Assembly (NCBI GenBank): GCA_049999765.1
Contig: JBNGIQ010009281.1
Location: 72,230-107,461, forward strand
Direction: 5' to 3'
Length of the DNA stretch: 35,232 nucleotides
Origin: Phaeoceros laevis
Lineage: Eukaryota; Anthocerotophyta; Anthocerotopsida; Notothyladales
The notes under the pieces are model-generated. The model saw only the letters and a program-made list of their open reading frames with translations. It searched no databases and was not told the origin of the DNA. The position numbers were made by a program, and so were the translations under genes. This document shows positions 1-9,886 of the stretch, one piece after another (position 1 is the stretch's first letter; every line of letters starts with the position of its first letter).

Positions 1-779
1 TCAAAATTCAAATGGCCCATTTTATATAGACGATTTGAATATTGTACTCTATGGAAAAGGTTGCATCCACAAAATATCACAAATTTTGAGGCAAGACCGC
101 TTCATATGGCTCTTCTATGGAAGCCATGTGATTTTTTTTAACCGTAGTTGTACGTTATTCATACGTGGACCATTCCGAAGTGTCTCATACATAATCCATA
201 TATATGTTGTATCATACATAATCCATATATATGTTATATCGCCTTTGTATATGATTATATATACTTACGAGTCATATTGTTTGATTTATTTTCAGGGCCT
301 GGCCACCCTCGTATATCAAATACATTGAGATACATGAGGCCATGGATCTCTTATGGGAGTGGAAGGAAGTTTCACTCTTGGGGAGACCACTCCCTCCTTC
401 ATGTGAAAACCTTAAGCTATCCTCCCGCTCCCGCACTCTTCTGTAGTTTACACACATCCGCATATAGTATGCACTTGTAAACTACACTCATCCGTGGCTA
501 GCTAAGGTAGAGTTACTCTACTACAATAGCCACATGTTCCTAGCACTTGTTAAATGAGGCCCCTCAAGCACAATGTCAAATCCTTCCTTCCCTTTCTTCC
601 CTATGTTGCATCATCTGCTCAAGAAGCATACCTGCATATGCTTGCTTCATCTTCATCCTTGGAATTACCCCGCAGCACCGAATTGTTTGCCACTTCCGTG
701 TGAGCACTCCACAACGAAATGAAGAAGCCCCGCCTGAACATCTACAAAAGAATAAACCTAATAATGCCTTGTTCAACTC
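1..779. other. Intergenic stretch, no supported gene
   Basis: AT-rich sequence with only short open frames on either strand, none with a recognisable domain. It holds a two-copy tandem repeat of period 27 at 185-238, containing an ATAATCCATATATATGTT core. The last part is the 3' flank of the polyphenol oxidase gene, which ends at 780 on the minus strand. I see no tRNA, rRNA or transposon coding sequence. Confidence 0.6.
185..238. repeat. Two-copy tandem repeat, period 27
   Basis: Bases 185-211 and 212-238 are near-identical copies of an AT-rich unit that includes ATAATCCATATATATGTT. It is one of many two-copy tandem duplications scattered through the window. Confidence 0.8.
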
Positions 780-3196
780 TCAAAAAAGCTCCACCGTGAC
801 GCCCTTGATGAACACGGGCTCCATTTTGTCCTTCCCCCTGCGCACAATGCTCACCACCAGCGGCTCCGAGCTCCCCTCCGCGCCCACCTGCCGCAGCACC
901 TCCGAGATGGCCAGCCTGAAGTCGGTGACCCGCCAGTCCTGGCGCACCGTCTCGCCGCCGGCGGCCTGCCTGGAGGCGGTGTGCGGGATCTCGTAGAAAG
1001 TGCCGGCGAACTCGGCGACGGTAATGGGCGTCTTGGCGTCGGCTTCCGGCAGGTTGAGGAACACGTCGAAGACGTTGGTCTTGCGCATGGGCGTGGTGAG
1101 GCCCTGCAGAGTGATCACCTCCTCCCCCACGGCCTGCAACCCTAGAGCCTCCGCGGCCCGCCGGAGCAGGGACTTCACCGGCCGTCGCACCCGGAAATGG
1201 AAGGGCTCGTCGCCGGCGATGGCCACGGGCTCCTGCCCCGGATCCGACTGCGCCCTCAGAAGCGGGATGCCGGCCAAATGCCCCGCCGCCCAGTCCGGGT
1301 CGACCTCCGCGCTGGGGAAGAGCTCGTCGAGAATGTTGGAGATGGGAGACGAGGCCGACGATTTCCGAGCAACACTAGCGGCTTTGAGGATGGGCGAGCC
1401 CAGCGCGGCCGGGTGCAGGTCCACCCATGCGTTCTCCACCTCCTCGTACTTGTAGCGCAGCTGCTTCTCCGAGTCCAGACCGCCCGCCACACTCACCACC
1501 ACGCCATCGCCGTTCTCGTCGAAGAAGAGGAACTCGGCGTCCAGCCAGTCGGGGTCGTCGATGTTCTGGCGCCGGCCTCCCAGCTTGAGCCAGTCCTGCC
1601 ACAGCCGGTCCAGGTTGGTGTGGAGGCCGTAGAAGAGGGGGTCCCGCGCCGCGGAGTAGAAGTTGCCCATGTTCTCGTGGTCCGCCAGAGTGAGGTCCCC
1701 CACCCAATCGTGGATGGCGTTGTGAGGCACGTACTCGAGGGTGCCGCCCCCGGGCCCGTCCGGGCTCCCCTCCACGTACTTGTGCCCGAAGAAGACCTCC
1801 GGCACCGCCGCCAGCGCCACCTGCCGGTGCATCACCTGCAGATTGCGATTCTCCAGCTCCTCCCGCGAGTAGGGCGACTCTCCTGCTCGTTTTGCAACAC
1901 CACGCCATTCAATTTCAGGGTAATGCCTACAATCACACACACCAAGCTACTCTTGGATGTGCTCTCCACTCACATCGAGCTCTTGCATAAATCATTCGCT
2001 CTTGCATAAATCAGGAATGACACCAAGCTACTCTTGAATCTGCTCTCTACTCATAAATCAGGAATGACACCAAGCTACTCTTGAATCTGCTCTCGACTCA
2101 GATAGAGCTCTTGCATAAATCATCGAGCTCTTGCATAAATCAGGAATAACACCAAGCTACTCTTGAATCGCTCTCTACTGAAATAGAGCTCTTGCATAAA
2201 TCAGGAATGAGAAGATTTAATTCCGGCGTACAGGCGGGGAAGGAATTCACATCAAGCTCTTGCATAAATCAGGAAGGGAAGGAATTCACATCGAGCTCTT
2301 GCATAAATCAGGAATGACACCAAGAAGCTACTCTTTGAATCTGCTCTCTCTCTACTCAGAGATCTTGCATAAATGAGGAATGAGAAGATTCAATTCCAGC
2401 TGTAGAGGAGGGAAGGAATCCAACATACCCTGAGGCTCTTCCGCGTCTCTCCACTCACATCGAGCTCTTGCATGAATCAGGATGAGAAGATTTAATTCCA
2501 GGAGGAGGAGGGGAAGGAACCCAACATACCCTCTTCCGCGACGAGGTCGAAGGGGATGTCCACCGTCTGGGGCGGCATGTGGTACACGCTCCGCATAGGG
2601 TCGCCCAGCGCGGCCCAGCGCTCGGAGACGTAGGGCGGGGGGAGCATGTTGGCGCGGAAGTGGCCCTCCGCGGCGGTTTGGTTGTCGAAGTTCCAGAAGG
2701 GGAGGGTGAAGGTGTCGTCGCCGATGAGCTTGGCCAGGATGCGCTCGTGGAAGTAGACGTACCAGCGGTGCCAGGGCAGGAAGAGCCACGTCTTGTGAAT
2801 GAGGAGCGACGCCTCGGGGGTGAGGTTCCGCTGCACCAGGGCGTTCTCGCAGTACGCGCAGTGCATCCACGCCTGGTTCTCCCACGCCCGGGGGTCGTCC
2901 TTGGGAAGAGCCCGCAGCAGAGCGTAGGCGCGGTTGAACTTGTCCCAGTACTCTGTATCGTTGGCCAGGGTGTGCGCGGGCCGGCGCACCCGCACCGGCA
3001 GGTGCTCCGGGACCTCCCACGCCTTGATCACGCGCGGGAGGGGGGGGCAGCACCCAAAGCTCCCCTTTGTGTACTCCAGAGTGATGTTGCGGCACTGCGA
3101 GAAATCAGGGTACCGGATGGGCGCCCCCCGCGCAATCTGATGAGTCCCCGCCACCGCCCACAGCAGCGTCAGCAGCAGCACCAGTGGAGACGCCAT
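780..3196 (-). CDS. Polyphenol oxidase / tyrosinase-type copper enzyme, secreted form
   Basis: Two-exon minus-strand gene: exon 1 3196-2530, phase-1 intron 2529-1883 (GTATGT donor, CAG acceptor), exon 2 1882-780, giving 589 residues. The ATG at 3196 sits in ACCATGGCG. Residues 1-21 form a secretory signal peptide (Leu-rich core LVLLLTLLWAVAG) where many seed-plant PPOs have a plastid transit peptide. The CuA site shows H112, C116 (HCAYC, thioether Cys), H134 and H143 (LPWHRWY). The CuB site shows H276, H280 (VPHNAIHDW) and H310 (LHTNLDRLW), with Glu272 as probable waterkeeper. A DWL motif lies at about 334-336, and a C-terminal KFDV-type domain follows, with VFDVFLN in place of KFDVYVN. The family oxidises mono- or diphenols to quinones. 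Asn277, directly after the first CuB His, is the residue linked to monophenolase activity in bacterial tyrosinases. The family call is firm; substrate and location are inferred. Confidence 0.93.
1975..2520. repeat. Minisatellite inside the polyphenol oxidase intron
   Basis: The core CTCTTGCATAAATCAGGAATG recurs about nine times, with small changes, at irregular spacing. The copies alternate with an ACACCAAGCTACTCTTGAATC block or with a GGGAAGGAATTCACATC block. Near 2405-2450 a copy also contains the intron's own 5' splice-donor region (CCAACATACCCT on the plus strand), matching the true donor at about 2520-2530. The array fills most of the 647-nt intron. Confidence 0.85.
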
Positions 3197-3943
3197 GGTC
3201 GGCACAGTGACTGCCTCCCTTGAGCGATGGATGCGGTTCAGGAACCCGGCTTCGGATTGATGGTGGAATTGAGGAGGCAGCGAGGCCTCCTCTAGTGCTG
3301 CTCTTCGGTGGGAGCCGCGAGGCGGCCCTGGATGTGCTTTTCCCGCACGGAAAGGGCTTACATGTGTGTTTCGTGCCGGCCCGGAACCGCACCGTCAGGG
3401 GTCCACAGCGATGGCAGCCACGAGTGAGTTCATCAGTATGTACGGAGGTGTGTTCCCAGCTGCAACCTGATGAACCCGTTTTTCTCGCAGTTTCTGGGAG
3501 AGATAGAGGCAGGCAGTTCTAGCAGACTACTGCGACGTTTGCAGGTACAGCAGGTAGCCTCTTATGCATTTGTCCTGTTCGAGCATGTGAATGAGAGAGA
3601 GCGAGCGAGAGAGAGACTTCTGCTGGCATTCCCTGCATATGCCCTGCTTTGGCACCAGTCCTGCCACAATAATTGTCCTGCTGACGCCAGCCGCTCATTA
3701 TCTGTGAAGTTGCGAATCCGGTTGGGAATGGTAATTATTTAATTATTTAATTATTAGCGTGCTTGATTGAGAAAAAAGTCCTTTTCAATTTAGGTGCACT
3801 TTTTGTTCACCAATCTCTAAGTTTGTTATCCGGTAGAAAGGAGTTTGCTGCTTTTAATTTGATTATGTCATTAGCGGAAAATAAGAATAAAGGGTCGCTT
3901 ATGTCAATGTTTCAATTATGTGTGCCTCAAGTTGTCCACCAGG
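3197..3943. promoter_or_regulatory. Intergenic region between divergent PPO and DUF26 genes
   Basis: About 750 bp between two divergent start codons, so it should hold the promoters and 5' leaders of both genes. I see a GA-rich microsatellite-like stretch at about 3594-3618, then AT-rich sequence with repeated AATTATTT at about 3731-3755. No TATA box can be placed with confidence. Open frames here have no recognisable domain. Confidence 0.4.
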
Positions 3944-4459
3944 ATGGCTAGACACAAACACGTTGGTAATGGCATGTTTTGTATGTTTTTGACAGCTACG
4001 ATTTTCGAGCTATCATGTTGTGTTCCGACGAATCCGACGAATCCGACGAATCCGGTTGCTCAACCCTGGTGGATGGTGATCAATGCACTCAGTTGCGGGG
4101 GGCCTGAAAGGTTCTCGTCTGACGATTTCCTTGGTGCCATGAACCTCTACTTGAGGTTGCAAGAGCTGGCTGAAATGGCAGCCGCCCTTCATCCGTTTAA
4201 AGGTGCGGAACTCAATCAAGCGACGTTCAAGGGTGCTGCCTATTGTGCTGGATATTATAAACCTCCCGAGAAGGTGTTGTTCACACCGCCGTCGAGTGGC
4301 CAGATACTGTCCAAGGAGGCATGCCGTGCGTGTCTTAAGTATGTTTCAGACTATCTTATGGTCCAATGTCCTAAATGCATGGGAGCCTATGCGGGAAGTG
4401 CAGGGTGTTGGATTGGGTATTATCATGTAAAAGAAAGTTCTTGTCCAGCTACACCATGA
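3944..4459 (+). CDS. Small secreted Gnk2-homologous (DUF26) domain protein
   Basis: Single-exon frame of 171 residues from the ATG at 3944 (AGGATGGCT). An in-frame upstream frame exists but starts at a less likely codon. The N-terminus has a short basic region and a hydrophobic stretch (MFCMFLTATIFEL) consistent with a signal peptide. A (TNP)x3 tract follows, encoded by three tandem AATCCGACG-like units. The C-terminal half matches the ginkbilobin/DUF26 pattern: SKEACRACL (C-x2-C), then VQCPKCMGAYAGSAGCWIGYY, equivalent to the CPxxxGAxxxxxxCxIRY end of the family. The first cysteine of the usual C-x8-C-x2-C motif seems to be the one in AYCAGYY, with a longer insert before SKEAC. The family includes secreted antifungal lectins, plasmodesma-located proteins and receptor-kinase ectodomains. 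This copy has no transmembrane or kinase part, so a secreted single-domain protein is likely. Confidence 0.72.
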   Translation: MARHKHVGNGMFCMFLTATIFELSCCVPTNPTNPTNPVAQPWWMVINALSCGGPERFSSDDFLGAMNLYLRLQELAEMAAALHPFKGAELNQATFKGAAYCAGYYKPPEKVLFTPPSSGQILSKEACRACLKYVSDYLMVQCPKCMGAYAGSAGCWIGYYHVKESSCPATP

Positions 4460-5600
4460 ACTAGTTCAACATTACATATGTGCTACACCATTAACTAGTT
4501 CAATATTATGGTTTGCATTTGATAGTTACTTAATCGTAATTTGTTCGGGATAGATAAAATTTAGTTTAATAAAATTGTTCATTATTTGGAAGTACAAAAT
4601 TTTGTACATCTATATGTAATTTGATGTTTGCATCTTCGTTTTACTCTCGTGATTTAAATTGATTGTCTAAATTCATTTTTAAAGTAGTCAAACTCTTTGC
4701 ATAAAGATTATTGTACCTATAGTTTCTAGGAATTGGAAGCAAATACAAGCCCGTCCAAATTTACTATTTTGGAAACAAGCATGCCTCTAGAGGCCTTATC
4801 CAACCTCTTTAATGTAACAAATATTCCCATATTTAATACATGCCTCCACGTTAAGTTGTTAAAAGAAAGGTTGATATAAGAAGCTATTCTATAGAAGGAG
4901 TGACAAGATGTGACAAAATTAAAGACCAACCAACCGTTACCAACTACCAACTTTTTATTTTGATCATTTTCCGTGCTTTAGTTAATTTTCTTTGCTCAAC
5001 TATTTTTGACCTTTGATTTGAATCAAAATCACATAGACCTTGAAGAGCTTTTTTTTGGCAAAGTCGGAAGAGTGAAGTTATCAGATCCCATGCTTCCAAT
5101 AACGTAGCGGGTTTTAGGATCGTTTGTAGCAGTGTTGGGCTATCTAACGCCCCAACACCTTTTCCCAACAAAGAACATTCCACCAAGGAAGAACAAGCGC
5201 TACGAACCGCACGGATCAGACTGCATGGATGTGCGCACCACTACTCATCCTTGCTACGCTCCTCGCTACAACGGCTCATATCATAACCATGTCTCTTTTA
5301 GCGCCGTTCCTGAACACTAACCATCACCTATGATGCTCAGGTACAATCAATAAACGGGATGTTTGGATCATTTACTGTAAGACTCCAAAGGATGTCATGT
5401 GCAACTCCTTGTCCTCAAGGGCTACTTCGCCTTCTACATGGCATCCCAATTCGCATCCAGTTGGTTGTTTTTTCGGATAGGATGTAGTGAAGGGAGTGGT
5501 TGCGGCTTCCTGAGCAGCACTCCCCGCTGAGCCCATATGGTATCCTCGTGAAACAGCACTGTCATGACCACATGCTATCACTGCGGCAAACTCTGCCTCG
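4460..5600. other. Intergenic stretch, no supported gene
   Basis: AT-rich 3' flank of the DUF26 gene followed by mixed sequence. A minus-strand frame at 5372-5836 has no recognisable domain and overlaps the inverted repeat at 5601-5679, so I do not call it. Nothing else can be supported. Confidence 0.5.
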
Positions 5601-5679
5601 AAAGTCTGGCCATCCTTCATCCTTTGTTTGCCAATTGGAGGACCCTCAGCAAACAAAGGATGAAGGATGGCCAGACTTT
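5601..5679. repeat. Perfect 31-bp inverted repeat with 17-nt loop
   Basis: Bases 5601-5631 (starting AAAGTCTGGCCATCCTTCAT) are the exact reverse complement of 5649-5679. The spacer, 5632-5648, is CAATTGGAGGACCCTCA. Transcription from either strand would give a 31-bp perfect stem-loop. The flanks do not pair further. It lies about 240-320 bp beyond the stop codon of the PPR gene on the minus strand, so it could fall in that gene's 3' UTR or be independent. Confidence 0.9.
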
Positions 5680-5918
5680 GCTGTCCACATGGGTAAGCAC
5701 CAGCAGATGAGCTTGAGCAAGTCCTCCTAGTCCCCTCGTTGTAGAGGAGCAACCATGCCCATTTTTGAATGAGCCAACAAGCCCTGACCTTGCCGCAGCA
5801 AGCTGGCCACAATATGATATGAGAAACAATATGCACATCACATCATAAAATCCAACGTCATACTTGCAAACAGGATTGCCACGCTGCTGCATGCTACCTG
5901 GAACTTCTAGCAGCTTTT

Positions 5919-8714
5919 TTAACAATGATCTGGAACACATTGCTCCTTCATCTGTGATGTCAGTTCACTCAGAGCTTGCTGAATTGGTTCCATCTGGTAG
6001 TGCTTCTTATCCTCAACCGAAAACAAATGCACGGCCTCACCATCCTCAACCCAGCTCTGACCAGGTTGTTTCCAAGCACATGCCTGACTTCTCATTTTCG
6101 CTATCCTGTATGCATCATCCCACATGTTGGCTCGGGAATATATATTTGCCATAAGTATATATGCTGAGCTGCGTTTTGGATCCACCTTTATGGCACCCTC
6201 AAATGCACGTCTCCCCAGTTCTACATTGTGGTAGGTCCGGCAAGCACCAAGCAGAGATAACCACATGGTGATGGGCTGCGCTGGAGTGTGCAAAATCAAG
6301 TCCTCCGCTTCCTTGAGCAGTCCTGCACGGCCAAGCAAATCAACTAGGGAGGCCCAATGGAAGGGCGTTGCAGTTATGTTGTAGTCTCTGCACATGGATG
6401 TGAAATATCGAAGGCCTCTATCCACCATGCCTGCATGACTGCATGAGGCAAGCACAGACAGGAAGGTGTGTTCATCTGGTGTCACACCCGCCTGCTGCAT
6501 TTCCTCGAAGCACTGCAAGCTCATCACATACTCACCTTGTCGAGCATATGTAGCCATCATAGCGTTCCAAGATACAACATCCCGCTCAACCAAAGAGTCA
6601 AAAACGTACCGTGCGTCTGCTGTGCTGCCACATTTTCCATAGGCATGGATGAGTGTGTTAGCCAAAGTGACACTTGAATGAAGTCCCCTGCTCACTGTAT
6701 CAGAGTGAATCTGAGAGCACATTGATAGGGCTCCGATGTTGCTGGATGCCTTAAGAAGGCTCAGAAACGTGGACTCATCAGGCTTTGCGCCTTCCTGTTG
6801 CATTTGGGAATAGACACGAAAAGCCGTGTCAGCATGATCCTGGTCAGCATATCCTGCTATTAAAGCATTCCAGGTCACAACTTCGCGATGCGACAGTTTA
6901 TCAAACATGTGCTGTGCATCCACAGGGCTGCCACATTTTCCATACATGTCCACCAGAGTTGTGGAAATAAACAGGTCCGACTCTAAACCCCTGTCGACAA
7001 TTTCACCGTGGACCGTCTTGCCCTTCCACAAGGACTCCTGTTTAACAGATTGCCCATCCATGCGCAACACTTCTTCCTCGAGAGCCAACCCGCCACATGC
7101 TTGCAGTACGCCTACAAAGGTCCATCTATCAGGTCTAACACCCTCCTCCTGCATTCGGCAAAAAAGTTGCAAGGCCCTTTCACTTCTCCCCTGCTGAGCA
7201 TATCCTGATACTATAACATTCCAAGAGATTGCATCCCGTACAATCAATAGGTCAAACACATTTTGTGCATCCAGAAGGCTACCACACTTGGCATACGTGT
7301 GAACTAAAGTGTTACCAACAAAGACATTTGACTCCAAACCCATCCTGTATATTTCAGCATGGATCAATTTGCCCCTGCCCAGGGATTTCAGTCTGGCTTG
7401 TTGTCCATTGACAAGTTTCTCCTCCCCTCTAGCAGCCAGACTGCCACACGCTTGGAGTGCGCTGACAAAAGTTCGGTGGTTAGGTACAACTCCTTCATGG
7501 TGCATCTGGACATACAATTCCAAGGCCTTCTCAGGCAGCGCTTGATGAGAGTATCCTGCTATCATCGCATTCCAGGATGCCACAGTAGTCTGCGGCATGG
7601 CCTCAAACACCAGTTCGGCATCTACCACGCTCCCACATTTTGCATACATGTCAACCAAAGTCGTTGCAACATACACATCTGATTCATATCCCCACTTCAG
7701 AGCTTCCGAGTGAAGAATCTTGCCCTTTACCAGAGAGGATATCTTGAGAGACTGTCCATACACAGCTGTCCCAGGCTCCATAGCTGCTAGGCTGCCACAT
7801 CCCTTGAGAACGCTGACCAGGATTCTCTCATGTGGACAGACACCTTCTTCTCTCATTTGGCTGTAAAGCTGCAAAACAATCTTTCCCTGTTCTTGCTGTG
7901 CATAGCCTGCTAGCATCGTGTACCATGCCACTACATTCCGCTCTGACATTGCATCAAACACATCTTGTGCATCCAGCATACTCCCACACTTGACGTACAT
8001 ATCCACAACAGTGGTAATGACAAATATGTCGGATTGCCACTCACTTGTACTTATGTCAGCGTGTATGCGCTTGCCCTCTTCCAGGTCGGCTAAGCTACTA
8101 CAAGCCTTGAGTACTCCAAGAAATGTGTTTCTGTTAGGCCCCAGATTCTGCTTTTGCATAATATGATACAGTCTCAAAGCCTCTTGACTCTGTCCAGCAT
8201 TTGTGTGGCCTAAAATGATGGCTGTCCAGGCAAAGACATCACGGTGAGGTGAGCAGTTGAACACCATGAGTGCATCAGAAAGGCTTCCGCACTTAAGAAA
8301 CATACTAATGGAAGCATTCACCAAATACGTGTCTGACAGCAATCCATGCTCCACCATGTGGCCGTGCACGTGCTTGGCCACATCAAGGGCCCTCATTCTT
8401 GCACAGCATTTCATGAGATGCTCAAAGTTTTCAGGTGAGGGAACCATGCCCTTTCGGTCCATGCATTTGATGACATCCAATGCCTCTGACAGCCACCCCT
8501 TTACACACAAGCTTTTCAAATCCAAAAGAGCTGCTTCCTTATCACCTACCCTGCAGAGAATAGACACCTTTACGACATAGTTCCTGGCTAGTCTGACAGG
8601 CTCTGAAGGTTAAGCAGATAGGATTGCAGTGGAATACCTGGCAAGCACCAGACGACCGGTATCACCAGTTAGATTTTTTGGACCATTCGCCCATTTTGCC
8701 TTTCTTGGCGCCAT
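5919..8714 (-). CDS. PLS-class pentatricopeptide repeat (PPR) protein with E-type C-terminus
   Basis: One long minus-strand frame from about 8550 to the stop at 5919 encodes roughly 21 PPR motifs in P-L-S order (signatures VDMYAKCGS, SWNAMIAGY, GVRPDRWTF). These are followed by an E domain and the start of E+ (WKQPGQSWVE ... EQCVPDHC), then a stop; no DYW deaminase domain follows. PLS proteins bind organellar RNA, usually for C-to-U editing, in chloroplasts or mitochondria. The frame has no ATG before 8462, which would cut into the first motif. I therefore prefer a two-exon start: ATG at 8714 (ACCATGGCG), exon 1 to 8638, an 87-nt intron 8637-8551 (CAG|GTATTC ... CTCTGCAG), and exon 2 from 8550, in phase. 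Short linkers of about 15-17 residues (for example AVYGQSLK, LVNGQQARLK, MDGQSVKQE) sit between repeat triplets. Target RNA is unknown. Confidence 0.88.
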
Positions 8715-9600
8715 GGTAGCTTGTTGTAATTCCAAACAAGGAATTCTTTGGTGGATCATCAGCAAAAGAGAGCTGTTTTGCCTCGTACTGAAAGGCGAGA
8801 TGTCGACCATATCCCTGCGAGGACACAATTGGATGCTTACACAGCACTAGTAGGTTCTCGCATCACATTCCTTGTTGGTTATAATTCATCATCCTCACCT
8901 GATTAGCTGAACTTATCTCTTTCCTTCCACGTTCCCATACACCGCAAACAGATCTCAAGCTCCACCGGGTCGAGTCCGCTGAAATGTCACCTAATTGTGA
9001 TCTCCACCAGGGCCTGTACCAGATGATGTCACTGTTTAGTTCTGCAGAACACACTAAATGGCTGATTTCTTAAAAGAAGAACCAAGTTGCACGAGGTCCG
9101 TAGCTCACCATCATCGTAGCCGACATGCAGTCAGGCCATAGTAGACACACTGATCCGCCAGGCCCTGACACGCTGCTGGGGGTCTGATCCCGCATGCCAA
9201 TGTTGGGTGGTCTAATTACGCACTCCTGCAGCTGCCATCCCTGCCCTCCTCCCGCAATCCCGCCCTCAGCTCTGAGAAACGAGTCCACAGCAGCAGCCGC
9301 CCCCTCGCGGCAGCCATTCTCCCAGCACGGAGCAGCCATGCTCTCAGCTCCCCGAGGCCAGCCTGTTGCGGCAGTCGCCAGCCCACAGCAGCAGCAGCGC
9401 CACCCCGCTGCAGCCATGCTTCCAGGCCGGAGCAGCCCTGCTCTCGCACCTCCGCACATGCTCACAGCCGCCACGCATCCGCCATGCTCGCGAAGGCTGA
9501 ATCAAGGGCACCATCTCCCCCCTCCAGGCATGATCCTCAGCCCGCCTGCATTTTGCGATTGCTTGGTGTCTAGGGTAAAAACCATCTGACAAGTGGACAA
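8715..9600. other. Intergenic stretch with GC-rich, CAG/GCA-rich block
   Basis: 5' flank of the PPR gene, then a block at about 9230-9480 rich in GCAGC/CCGC. It gives Ala/Pro/Gln-rich open frames on both strands, as expected of low-complexity composition. No domain is recognisable in either frame. Confidence 0.45.
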
Positions 9601-9604
9601 GTGG

Positions 9605-9657
9605 ATGACAAGTAGACACTTGTCATTTCCCACGTAATAAAGTCGTCAGTGATGACG
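9605..9657. promoter_or_regulatory. Palindromic TGACG-type elements upstream of the LRAT gene
   Basis: Two inverted motifs lie 230-280 bp before the LRAT-domain ATG. ATGACAAGT-agac-ACTTGTCAT is at 9605-9626, a perfect 9-bp palindrome. CGTCA-gtga-TGACG is at 9644-9657, two inverted TGACG cores of the kind bound by TGA-class bZIP factors. A CACGTAA core lies between them at about 9631. Function is inferred from motif likeness only. Confidence 0.35.
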
Positions 9658-9886
9658 GCTTCCATTCCGTTCCCTTCACGCGACGACGACGCTGTGCGCG
9701 CCTGCCGGTCCAATGGCGTTGCTAGGAAGCAAAGCCGGCTCAGGGTCGCGCTGAGGTATTCTGTTCTCCATAGCCGGCTCCCCTGGTTGTGGTTCATCCC
9801 GGAAAACAAGGTTGAACTTGCGCTTATGAGTATCAGATCGATCAATTGTCTTGCAATGTTGGTGCTTCCTGGCAGCTCCTACCACG

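Noticed and set aside
1375-1908. Gly/Ala/Arg-rich minus frame overlapping PPO exon 2
   Set aside because: A composition shadow of the GC-rich PPO exon in another frame.
5372-5836. Minus-strand frame of 154 codons downstream of the PPR gene
   Set aside because: It runs through the inverted repeat, so part of it is open by symmetry, and no domain is seen; a DYW extension of the PPR protein was looked for and not found.
8585-8660. A GAAGGTTAAGC-containing stretch recalling the 5S rRNA internal control region
   Set aside because: Only a short, gapped likeness to 5S rRNA; the rest of the 120-nt gene is absent, and the segment fits better as the short intron and leader of the PPR gene.
9194-9589. 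Ala/Pro/Gln-rich open frame on the plus strand
   Set aside because: The frame follows from GCAGC/CCGC-rich low-complexity sequence that is open on both strands; no domain and no clear start.
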